Assembly: GCA_014529385.2 (NCBI GenBank)
Contig: CM043964.1
Coordinates: 137,837,029 to 137,901,028 of the forward strand
Source of the DNA: Adiantum capillus-veneris
Lineage: Eukaryota; Streptophyta; Polypodiopsida; Polypodiales; Pteridaceae
Direction: 5' to 3'
Length of the DNA stretch: 64,000 nt
Below the pieces are notes generated by a model that saw nothing but the letters and a program-made list of their open reading frames with translations, was not told the origin of the DNA and ran no database searches. Position 1 is the first letter of the stretch; every line of letters starts with the position of its first letter. Both the position numbers and the translations under genes were made by a program. Positions 54,345 to 64,000 of this stretch are shown here, in pieces.

Positions 54345-55960
54345 CTATGTGAGTGGTAGATGATACCTCTTGAATCGACATCCACTAATCCTGTTTGGCA
54401 TTTCTTCACCTGCTAATGTAGCAAGCTTGACAGCTCCACTTTGTGATAGATCACTAATCACAAATGGTCCCATCCCTCGCTTTTTAAGTTTCTTGGCATG
54501 TTGTTTCAAGGTATAAACAAGTACGTAATCACCTGTTTTAAACTCTTTGGTATGCACATGCTTGTCAAAAAATTCCTTTTGTCTTCTCTTTTTAGCATGG
54601 ATTGAAGCGACAGCTCGTAAGCGGAGTTCATCTAGCTTTTCAAGATCATCAATTCTTGAAGAGAGCTCATGTCCTGTCCATTCCAAGCTTTTTTCTACAC
54701 GTAGAGTTGGGATTAAAAACTCTATGGGTAGTATAGCATGTAGCCCAAACACCATGTTGTATGGTGTTGTTCCTATTGATGTTTTGTAAGCTACCCTGTA
54801 TGCCCATAGTGTTGAGTGTAGCTGTTGATCCCAATCTGTTCGTGATTCTGACACTATTTTAGTGAGAGCCGTGCATAGTGTTTTATTTGTGGCCTCAGCT
54901 TGCCCATTGGCCTGTGGATGGTATGGTGCGGATTTCCTATGTATGACCATGAATTCCTCTAGCAGATATTCAATGACTTCATTGAGAAAATGTGTTCCAC
55001 GGTCACTGACAATTTCTATGGGTAACCCGTAACGTACAAAAACATTCTCATACAAAAATTGTGCCATGGTGCGTGCATCAGCTTTTTGTGTTTCTTTGGC
55101 TTTGACCCATTTTGTGAGATAGTCCGTAGCCACAATGATATATTGGGTATGGGTGCGATATGCAGGGGGTGAGATAGGTCCCACAAAATCAATGCCCCAC
55201 TGTGCAAATGCTCTTGCTCCCATCATTGGCCGTAATGGCATCTCATCTCTTTTTATTGGCATCTTGGTGCGTTGACATGCATCACAACGCTTTACAAACT
55301 CTTCGGCATCCATGTGCAATGTAGGCCACCAAATTCCTACGGTTAAGACAATTTTTTTTGTCTTATCGCCCGAAAAATGGCCTCCACTTATTCCGCTATG
55401 CGCATGTTCTAGAATCAGCAGGTATTCTCTTTCACTCGCACAGATTCTAAGTTGATTGTCCTTTCCCCGCTTATAGAGTTGATTCCCAATTAACTGAAAG
55501 TCACGAGCTTCCAGCTCTATAGCTTTTTCCCGTGCTCTTGTGATGTTCTCAGGGAACGTCCTGGTGGTTAAGAAGTCAATGATATATTGACTCCATGCAG
55601 GTGCTATGTTTACCTGAAACAAAGTTGCGTGATCCACTGGTCGTTTGGCACTACATATAGTACAATTGGTAACACAGGAATGTGTGTCCGCATACATAGT
55701 TGGCCAATAAACCCCTAACTGTTTTAGTCTCTGGTGTGTTTTCACTGTTGAACAATGAAATGCACAACCCTGTACATGTGCCTCTTCAAGGTAGCACTCG
55801 AATTCTTCCGGATTTATACATAAGCGTAGGATTAGGTCCGATCCAAGATGATACAACCGTCCTGCTATCAATCTGGAAGTTTTTTGTTTGTCAAATTGTT
55901 TGTTGTTTGGATCTGCATTCCGTATTATCGAACCTACTTCCAAAGGAAAGAATGCTAACA
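54345..55960 (-). pseudogene. GIANT-B integrase with two H2C2 modules
   Basis: The largest open frame of the element (558 codons, 54345-56021). Residue numbers in that frame: first zinc module H82, H89, C120, C123; second H208, H215, C246, C249; catalytic D278, D340, E376, giving D-X61-D-X35-E. A long C-terminal domain (WAYRVAYKTSIGT, FKTGDYVLVYTL, GPFVISDLSQSGAVKL) follows. No chromodomain. The whole integrase reading is uninterrupted, so the doubled zinc module is not an artefact of joining frames. A frameshift near 55950 parts it from RNase H. Confidence 0.95.
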
Positions 55961-56640
55961 ATTTCCTTAGACCATTTGGGTACCATTTCAATGTTGAAAA
56001 GATAAGCATCTGGTATGTCATTATCTACCCCTTTAGGAGATTCCCCGTTGTGTATCCTTGAAAGATGATCTGCTCGCAGATGGGTTTTATCCTTTTTTAC
56101 CACCACTGTGAAGTCAAATTCTAGCAATATAATAAACCAGCGTACGATTCTCCCTGTATTGCAAGGTTTATTTACTAGGTACAAAAGAGATTGATAATCT
56201 GTGAAGAACACAAATTTGTTTGCAAGCAAATAATGCCAAAATTTCTTTACAGCATAAATCATTCCTGACCCTTCCCTCTCGGTGGTTGTGTAGTTCTTTT
56301 CTGCACTGCTTAACTGTCGGCCCGCATAGCAAACCGGAAAATCCATTGTTCCGTCTCCAGGTTGAGCTAGAATACTTCCAATGGCATATGTTGAAGCATC
56401 AATGTGCACATGGAATATCTTTTCCCAATCTGGTGCCTTTAGCACAGGCGCTGATATAAGGTTTTCCTTCAGCTTTTGGAATGAAGTTTCACACTCCTCA
56501 GTCCACTCGAAATTGACTAGCAAACGATATAGAGGTTGTGCGATAACCGCATACATGTATATGAATCTTCGATAATATCCGCAGTGTCCCATGAAGGATT
56601 GCACTTGTTTTGCATTAGTAGGCCTGGGCAGGTCTACAAT
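55961..56640 (-). pseudogene. GIANT-B RNase H
   Basis: Open frame 55891-56604: FMGHCGYYRRFIYMY (connection), HIDASTYAIGSILAQ, TTTEREGSGMIYAVKKFWHY, FFTDYQSLLYLV and RADHLSRIHNG. Removes RNA from the RNA-DNA hybrid. The catalytic Asp, Glu and Asp are all present. Confidence 0.9.
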
Positions 56641-57554
56641 GACTTTGACTTTGTCTAGGTCTGTGGTTATGCCATTTCTTGAGACAATGTGTCCTAAGAT
56701 TCATCCTTGCTTAACCATAAATACACACTTTTTCGGGTTAAGGCAGATTCGATATGTCCTGCACTTTTCAAAGACCTTTTGCAAATGGTCTATTTGTTCC
56801 TCTCACAGAAGAGAGTGTACACACAGGTCATCCATGTAAATTTCTAAGAATATTCTTAGGTATTCCTTGAATGCGTGAGTCATTAACCTCTGGAAAGTGG
56901 CTGGTGCATTAGTTAAGCCAAATGGCATAACTCGATACGCATACATCCCCCATTCTGTAGCAAACACTGTTTTGTGTTGATCTTCCCTTGCTATTGCCAG
57001 TTGGTTGTATCCTGAAAACCCATCCAGAAAGGAATAAGCTCGTTTCCCAGCCACTCGCTCAAGTACATGTTCTGTGATTGGCAAGGGATAATTATCCCTT
57101 ATGGTTGGTGCATTCACCTTCTTGAGATTTACACACACTCGCAGTTTTCATTCTTTTTGGGAACTACCACAATGGGTGACACCCAATCTGTATGTTCAAT
57201 CTCATAGATGAATTCCGCTTCCATCAATTTATCAATTTCTTCTTTGATTCGTTTCGCAAATGTGTCATTATATGTATAAGGACGTTGTTTGCTAAGTTTT
57301 GCATCCGATTTCAAAGGAATTGTATGTTGGAATATCAATGGATCAACTCCTTTGAGGTCTTTATAGGACCAAGCGAACACATCTTTATACTTCTTGAGAA
57401 GTTGTGTTAGCTGCACTTCCTCCTCAGGCTCTAAATCGTTAGCTATATAGACCGGCTGAGGCTTTTTGCTTGGTTCTGTGAGGTCTATCTTTTTTGCATT
57501 TTCAGGCCCATCGTACGATTCTTGGTTGGTTCTCTCCCTGATTAGTGGTGTCAT
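56641..57554 (-). pseudogene. GIANT-B reverse transcriptase
   Basis: Open frames 57129-57554 (pre-RT and fingers: DVFAWSYKDLKGVDPLI, VSPIVVVPKKN) and 56803-57138 (MCVNLKKVNAPTIRDNYPLP, FLDGFSGYNQLAI, MPFGLTNAPATFQRLM, catalytic YMDD). They overlap through a one-base shift near 57135. A further break near 56800 leads into the thumb region with LGHIVSRN. Confidence 0.92.
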
Positions 57555-59300
57555 GATGATTTTTCTGTCCTAGATAGTAAACTTCCGATAGTGTGATGGT
57601 ACGTTCATGTTCCCCTTTTCTGACTCCCCTTTACCATCACTATCTTCTTCAGTAGTCCATATCTCTCTCAGAGACCGTTTCAGTTCTTGGTATTTCTATT
57701 TACGCTCCAGTTTGGTCCACTTTTGGTCTTTTGTTGTTTCTCTTTTTGATTTTTTAGATTCTTGTGATTTTGTTTCGGTTTTAGCTTTTCGTACCTGTTT
57801 TGTTTTCTCTTGCGTTCTTTCTTTTTGATTTTTTGAGAATTTTCCTGATATTTGATCTTTCACACAATCCTCTGCTTTTACAAGCATCAAATAGTGAGTT
57901 TTACCTTTTATCATGGGCATCAGGTTCTCTCTCGCTTTGTTTCCTACTCGTTTCCTCCGAGAGCGTTCTTGGCGTCTAGGGTGTTGATTAGCAAAATCAT
58001 AAAACTTGATATTCTCGGCTTCATTTCCACGCTCACTTGAGGTGTCTGAACACTCAGTATCTGCATCATTATTTACTTCCAAATGTTCAGAGGAGTTGTA
58101 AAACTCTTCTTGTTCTGGAGGTTCTACCGTTTCTTTTTCTGGTACAACGCTTACCATGTAATAGGGTAGCACATCATAGCCATCCTTATCGCAAAATTTT
58201 GTTGTTGGACTGTCGGTAATGGTACAGACATCCAATGTTGCTAGTATGTGTTCCCATTCTAGAGGTTCCAAGGCATCTTCAGGGAAAGGTTCCGAAATGT
58301 ACTCCTTATCCTCAATTGCTCTTTCTAAGACACAGTCCTCTCTTCTTAAGCTCCCACAATGTGAAGCTCCGCACATCCATAGCTCTTTTGGTTGCCCTAA
58401 CCATGCTGGTAGTTCTGATCCTGCTACTGCAGCCGAATCAAACTCTTCCACAGGTGTTTGGTTCACATCTTTGTAACTATGGTCTTTCAAGTGTATTTTA
58501 GTTGTCGTCTCGCCATGTATGAGGTACATGTGGTCATAACCCCAATCTTGGACCATCTTCAATTGTCTCATGAATGGTCATCCCAAGATTATCTCATAAT
58601 TTTTCTTTTTGTTGAAATCGATTATTGCAAATGTATGCTCATACTCGATTCTGCACGAAGTGACAATTACTTTTTCTAAGAGTCGTAGAGGCTTTTCCAT
58701 GAACCCATCTGCCAATTGCAGTTTCATTCTGGTAGCCCCCAAAACTGGTTTTTCCCATTTTTTCTAGATTTCCTTGGTGGCGATAGCAACCCCGCTCCAC
58801 TGTCAAGAATAGCCTTGGAGACTACTCCTTGGAATTCTACCAGTAGCGTAGTGTTTCCGTCTTCTCCCTTGCAATATTCTCCAACCTTATTCAATGGTAC
58901 TGGCCTGGTGTTTAGATTAGGCCTGTCCAACTCTGTGATCCCTTCTTGTAGCTTCAAGGTGGGGTCTTTCACTCCAAATTTTTCTAGGCATTTTCCTACT
59001 GTGGTCCACATGTTTGGCCTTAACCTTAGGAGTTCTGCTAACGTGATTGTGCATGCCACCGGGGTGGATAAAAACTCAATCAATCCTTGTGAATCCATCA
59101 CCTTGTTAGAAGAAAGTTTTTGAGATGGGATTGCTCTCACTTCCGACTTAGCTTCATACTCTCCCAAGTTAGAGGGTAAAGTTCTCAAAGAGTCTGGTTG
59201 GCTGTGCCCCGAACTAATAGATCCTTGGTCTCCCCTTGTGAATGTATCTCAAAGTTCATCTGCGATCTTGCCTCAAATTCTTCAATAGGAGGTAAGATCA
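57555..59300 (-). pseudogene. GIANT-B retropepsin 1 and linkers
   Basis: Frames 58724-59188 and 57696-58571 together correspond to the large open frame at 29212-31107 of GIANT-A. The active-site loop AILDSGAG is present, but the frame shifts right after it. The second motif (ILG-P-MRQLK) is hit by a stop near 58577. An acidic region and a Lys-rich end follow. Confidence 0.85.
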
Positions 59301-60330
59301 CATTCTTTTCTTTTCTCGTGCTATTCATGTGGTGACTCATCCTATTAGCCTTGTTGGCCTCACGGATTTGCTTCCACAGATCATCTAGACCGAACCGTCC
59401 TTATCCATTTCTGCCAATATTTTAGGTTGGAACCCGTCACTTGCCCCATCGATGGTATTTGGCACTATGATAAGCTCTCCCTTGGACTTGTAATCATTAG
59501 TGAGTCTTTCCTTTGTTTATTCATGTTTCTCTAATGTTGGTTGGATAGGGGTTGGAGCTGGTGCCTCATGCCAATTTGCAAGTTTACCCAGCGGTTCTTC
59601 CATCAATGATTGAGCCGTCTCAATCATATTTTTACACATATCCAACCTCTGTTTTTCTATTTCTGCATATGGATAAGTCATCCACCTTTGCTCCTGGGTT
59701 TGGTTCTTTTTAAGTCGAGCTTCATAAGCTTTTAGAAGCGCATCCAACTGCTCGTTTACCTTGTCTGCTAGTACAGATCCTCTTGATCCTGCACTTTTGG
59801 GCTCTTCTATTTCCTTGGGTGCTATGGATGTTGTGGTGTGTGAGCTTAAGCTGGCTAGATCCTCTAACCGCTCCAATCTGTTCTTTGTATGTTTCAACTC
59901 CTCGGATAGGGATGTTTGCTCTCGTTCTTTCCTGGCCTTCCTACGCGCCTTTCTAGCTTTCCAAGTGCTTCTCTGATTTTTCGTTTTTGAACTTTGGGCA
60001 TCGGTTTTTAGTTCTTCAATTATGGGTTCGTTCGTCCTTCTTTGGGCTTGGGCTCGTGTTACCGCCTGAATAGGTATGGTTGTTTCATTTTTCGATCCTC
60101 CACTGGAAGGTACTATTTCTAACATGTTCAAGGTGGTTTTTGCTCCTTTACTCGGGTTTGTAGGGCAATCGGGAATCAAATGAGTAATTCCACATTCTGG
60201 GCAATACGCATTGACTCTAATGATTTTATCATGAGGACAGTCTCTCAATCAATGGTCTCCACCACACTTGTAGCAGGGTCCTGGGGTTCTTGAGGTGCTC
60301 CTTGAGCTCCTCTTTGCTGGTAAGCATGTC
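59301..60330 (-). pseudogene. GIANT-B nucleocapsid and linker
   Basis: Open frame 59517-60248 starts just inside the first knuckle and contains the second (CPECGITHLIPDC, C-X2-C-X3-H-X4-C), then a charged linker (LKHTKNRLERLEDLASLSSH). The first knuckle, CYKCGGDH, has its next codon changed to TGA but keeps the last Cys. Confidence 0.82.
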
Positions 60331-61560
60331 TCTATCCACCCATGCCTCCATTGGCTATGAACATCAGTGTTCGTTCATCTAAGCTATATCTTCCTTCTCC
60401 TGTGGCCTGTGCAACAGTTGGTGGTCCTTGATTCCCTATCATGCTCCATGGTTCTAGTGTCGAGGGTTCTTCCGGTGGATAATAGTCAGGGTTTGCCGCA
60501 TATCCATTGGGATCTTCATAATATGCATGCATAGGCACCAAAGCCTTTTCTTCTGATTCAGTTATTGTTGGTGTGTATCTGATATCGACTGGTCATAATC
60601 CTGGTAGGGGTGGTTGTTGCCTCAACACCGGTTGTGGTCTTTCTACACCTACAGGTCCTGGTAAGTTGCCTGCTTGATATCTGGGCATCGGTGGAACTTG
60701 AGGGGAAGCTACTGGAGCTTGGGGAGCATAAGGTCTCTCTCTCACATATCTTTTGTTATAATAACATTCCTCGGTCCCATGGTTTGTCCATTTTTATTCA
60801 ATAGCACACCACTTAGGCGGTTTAGCCTGGGGTTTGGCATACAAGTTGATCTTTTTAAGCACTTCATCTACGAGCTGCTCCTAGTTTACCGCTACTTCTC
60901 CTTTCGGTGTTTTCTTAGAAGACCTGCTTCCACTTTGCTGTGAAGACGAATCATCATCAAGGTCCTTGAACTCCCCTTCTTTGTAGACCACACAATTGTC
61001 CACAAGGTATAGAGCCTCCTTGGTCAACTCATTCAACGTCGTGCTCCTCTTCATATGTAAGTCTTTCTGGAGATCTGCATTCCTTAGTCCTTGGATGAAT
61101 ATCAGCATAAGTCTGGACTGAGTTGGCAGTTCTTCAACAGAACAGAACTTAACATATCTTTTTAGTCTTGGGACTGCCTTTCGTACAGATTCTCCATCTT
61201 TCTCTTTGAATTTGTGGATCTGTGAGACGGTATTATGAGCTATTCCCCTTTGAGAGAATTCCTCAATAAACTCGTCAAACACTTCCTCCATCGACTCAAA
61301 GTCTCTACGCTCTACAGAGTCAAACCAAGTTGCAGCATCATCCTGTAGGGTTAGTCCAAACCCTACAAATTGGGTAGGAAAATCTAGCACCTCTTCGGCT
61401 CTAATTACACGCACAAAGGCTGCTACATGATCTCTTGGGTCTCTGTTTCCTGTGTATTTTTTGTTTACCCATTTTTGCACTTGAGAAGGTCTAATTCTGC
61501 GATGGTCTACAAATCTCATCATTGGATCACCCCGTCCCAGTCGATACACCTCCTCAGGCC
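60331..61560 (-). pseudogene. GIANT-B Gag capsid and Pro-rich linker
   Basis: Capsid domain 60881-61549 (RDPRDHVAAFVRVIRAEEV, DDAATWFDSVERRDFESM, SRLMLIFIQGLRNADLQKDL) followed by a Pro/Gly/Tyr-rich linker to 60332. Several stops lie in the linker. Confidence 0.9.
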
Positions 61561-62768
61561 TTTTGTAATAGGCTGGTTTCTATCCCAATGGTGCTCCTAA
61601 GCCATAATTTCTAACGGTTCTCGCTGGAGGTGGTTCTTCTCTTCGAACTCGTTCTATGGGTGGTCCTCCAAGTTCTATCGACCCTTGTGTCTTTGTCTTA
61701 CTCTCTGTTTGATACCTTGAATAGTGTGGTGGTTCTTGCAAATCCCTGAGTCCTCTTGCGGCTTGATAACCATCTCGATTTCGGTCTGGTTCCATTGTTG
61801 CACTCTGTCAAAGCCATGCCTGCAATGATGGCTGGTTTGCTCGTTGGTCTTGGTTGTTGAATGCTTGCGGTCGGGTGGAATGTGAGGTAGTGTCATACTC
61901 ATCTGAAAAAGGATTCGTTGACTTGCTTGGGGTGTGGGCGGCTCTTGGCATTTTCTCAGGGGCATATGCTGATGCTCTTGGACCTGTTGCTCTTTCTACT
62001 TCCTCTAGGAGAATACGTTGGTATTCTCGCCCGTATCTATCAACCAAAACTATGCCCTTCCCCGTAGCAGTTTCATAAGAGAATAAGTAAAGAACCTTGT
62101 CTTTGCTTAATTCGTTTACATATGGTTCTTTGTTGCGAAAGTAAGAGACTATACTCTCACCCTCATGCTTGTAGATTCCCACGTTCTCGTTATAAGTTGG
62201 AATCCTGGTTGTTTTCTTATCATACATAAAAATAGCTCCGGGCCAATCAATGTTTGGTGGCGGTTCTTGAGTTTCTGAAACCATTTTCCCTTTCGCCACG
62301 CTATCTCCATATCTGTTGTAATCTTCAAGGTTACTAACTATTAAATAGTGGTTCCTCTTTTTGTCTTGGAATCTATCTCCATCATCATAGACGGATTATC
62401 TCCAATCTTTGAGCTAGCCTCTCTTCGATACAAATGCACTTGCGGCCTCGATAGTCAGAATAGACTAGGGCTCCTCTCGAGTTTGTTCCCTCTAAGAAGA
62501 TCACCGTGAGCCTGGAATCATTCAAAGGATTTTGGGAGGTGCTTCCTCCTCGCATAGGTCCATCATAGGTGAAACCTCCTGGCTGTTGACTACCCATCAT
62601 GAAGAAAGATTTGTCTGACGAAGTGTCAGTATCACTCCCTTCCTCAACAATCAGTGCTAGCAGATCTAGCCTTGCGTGAGTTACACTCTCTTCGGTGGAC
62701 ACTAAGCTACCTTGGTCACCTGCCACCTTCTGCTCTCTAATAATGTATCTTCCTGATCTTAAATTCAT
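61561..62768 (-). pseudogene. GIANT-B gag, N-terminal region
   Basis: ATG at 62768, MNLRSGRYIIREQKVAGD, open to about 62385 and again 61808-62299 and 61580-61795. It contains GSQQPGGFTYDGPM, LEGTNSRGALVYSDYRGRKC and a Lys/Arg-rich YGREYQRI block. This N-terminal domain is the same as in GIANT-A and not recognised from other Gag families. Confidence 0.8.
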
Positions 62769-64000
62769 CAAACTTATCAATGCAATTTATCACAAACTCA
62801 ACCACTCACCTAGCAATGGGTCAGTATCTGCACAACTTCTTGCTTTGTTGCTGAATATACCTGTACACAAGCGTTTTAATTTCGGCAATTGAATCAAAGC
62901 ATTTATTTGCTAGAGGTTATCTTAGTAATGATTGGTATAATTAGAGAGTTAATCTCAACCACTACTGTATTTTATACACTGTTGATGTTCTGGATTAGGT
63001 TTGCTAATCTGGAATAGTACTTCCCTCAGTTATTGGTCAATTTACGCGAAAAAGTCTGAATTCAGTCTTTGCTTCGTCAAATGAGCAAACAAGGTCCAAA
63101 TTCACTTCTGAAAGAAGTTCTGGAACCCTTAAGCCAAATGGAATCTCACTGTCTATGCCAGGTCAAGTTTTCCTTGCAGTATGCCCCAATAGACATCCTA
63201 CGTGTAGGATGTCTCCTGCTATGTTTTGCCTGGATTTTTTCACTGTTGTTTCCCCTTGTTGTGATGAGCTTACAGCTGCTTTTACTTTTTGATTTGGACA
63301 CCTATTAGTTGGTCAATGAGTCAGGAATCTGTTCCGACGGCCTGTTGATGGTATTGATCAGTCTAATCAACTCCAAATTGGACCAAAACTGACTAGGAGG
63401 CTTGCCTTAGGCTATATAACACCTTACTATGCTCAAAGTCAAAATCTGGCTTCATTTTCTTGCATTAGACATCCTACACGTAGGATATTGTTTTCTTCAG
63501 AATGGCTTCAAACTCAAAGCCTAGACTCCCCTTGAGTTGCTGATCACCTTGGCATACTCAGAATTCAGTTTGGAGTCCCAAATCACTCAGAAGACATCCT
63601 ACGCGTAGGATGTCTTTTTGGCTTGTTTGACCCCAGATTTGTCCCACAGCTTCCCCTTGATGTCAGTAACCCAGTGGTATGCTTAGATTTTGGTTTGGAT
63701 GTCAAAAGTCCCAAATTTCAGCTGTTTTTTCTTTTTCAGTCAAAAGTGCTAAAGTCCGTTTTGAACCCAATTTTCTTACCCAAATGAGGTGAAACCCCTT
63801 TCAGTCACTCAATATATCATGCAAGACATGCTCATACAGCCATCTTATGGTTTTGGTTTTAAAATAATGTTTTGGCACTATTTGGGTAGGATGTCTGGCA
63901 ATTTCAGTCTATCTGGCCTTATCCTGTCAAGATATGGCCAAATTTCCACTTTCCAGTTGAAATTAGGTAAACCCTACCTCCTGAACACACTGGTCAACTC
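62769..64000 (-). other. GIANT-B leader (continues out of window)
   Basis: Non-coding, colinear with 24900-26117 of GIANT-A. It holds palindrome cluster 4 and a half-site at 63888-63896. Confidence 0.85.
63191..63615. repeat. Palindrome cluster 4 (gag leader, GIANT-B)
   Basis: Sites at 63191-63214, 63467-63490 (right arm damaged) and 63592-63615 (perfect, ACGCGT centre). Intervals 276 and 125 bp match the 275 and 125 bp of GIANT-A. A fourth is expected near 64035. Confidence 0.92.

Larger units (their letters stand above)
45844..64000 (-). mobile_element. GIANT-B, second giant element, 5' end beyond window
   Basis: It is colinear with GIANT-A in reverse orientation over 18.2 kb: 3' LTR, polypurine tract, 3' ORF, palindrome array, spacer, internal polypurine tract, retropepsin 2, double-zinc integrase, RNase H, RT, retropepsin 1, Gag and leader. 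Aligned with GIANT-A, the window stops about 0.6 kb short of its 5' LTR. Its palindromes keep the CpG-rich centre more often and some open frames are longer (558 codons for integrase), so it seems less decayed than GIANT-A. Confidence 0.95.

Overview
The window is intergenic DNA of a land plant with a repeat-rich nuclear genome. I see no host gene, rRNA or tRNA. Nearly everything is LTR retrotransposon in nested layers, plus microsatellites and minisatellites. Plant origin rests on initiator-tRNA-Met primer binding sites (TGGTATCAGAGC), chromodomain Ty3/gypsy elements, a copia Gag relic, and giant Ty3/gypsy elements of the non-chromovirus type. The species cannot be fixed from this sequence.

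Layout. 1-5597: CHR1, a decayed chromovirus (part of its 5' LTR, PBS and gag), split by INS-1, a 3.1-kb insertion with TG/CA ends and a 5-bp target duplication. 5598-9530: (AG)n-rich compound minisatellite, a 95-bp tandem repeat and a copia Gag relic. 9531-19851: the 3' end of another chromodomain element (GYP-F), split by CHR2, a complete minus-strand chromovirus (10065-18428, target duplication CAAAC, LTRs about 99% identical by eye, but coding region broken). 19852-45843: CHR3, a third chromovirus on the plus strand that hosts three later insertions: GIANT-A (23368-43026, plus, target duplication GCCTC), a 245-bp MITE (45538-45783), and GIANT-B (45844 to beyond 64000, minus).

The exciting part is the GIANT family, present here as two colinear copies in opposite orientation. 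Each has LTRs of about 930 bp and a leader of about 1.8 kb. A 9.69-kb gag-pol region (about 3,230 codons, now broken) reads Gag - two zinc knuckles - retropepsin 1 - RT - RNase H - integrase with two tandem H2C2 zinc modules - retropepsin 2 - Trp/Pro/Lys-repeat tail. A conserved spacer of 2.8 kb follows, then a 3.4-kb 3' ORF encoding a coiled-coil protein with no membrane segment. A 24-bp perfect palindrome (half-site AGACATCCTACG plus its reverse complement) recurs in both untranslated regions: four copies exactly 285 bp apart ahead of the 3' ORF, and four more in the gag leader. It is far better conserved than the DNA around it, and its spacing is the same in both copies. The family looks like a two-cistron retroelement with a palindrome-based regulatory or RNA-dimerisation system, a second protease and a duplicated integrase zinc finger.

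All domain assignments come from motifs read by eye. No database search was run, so novelty is inferred.
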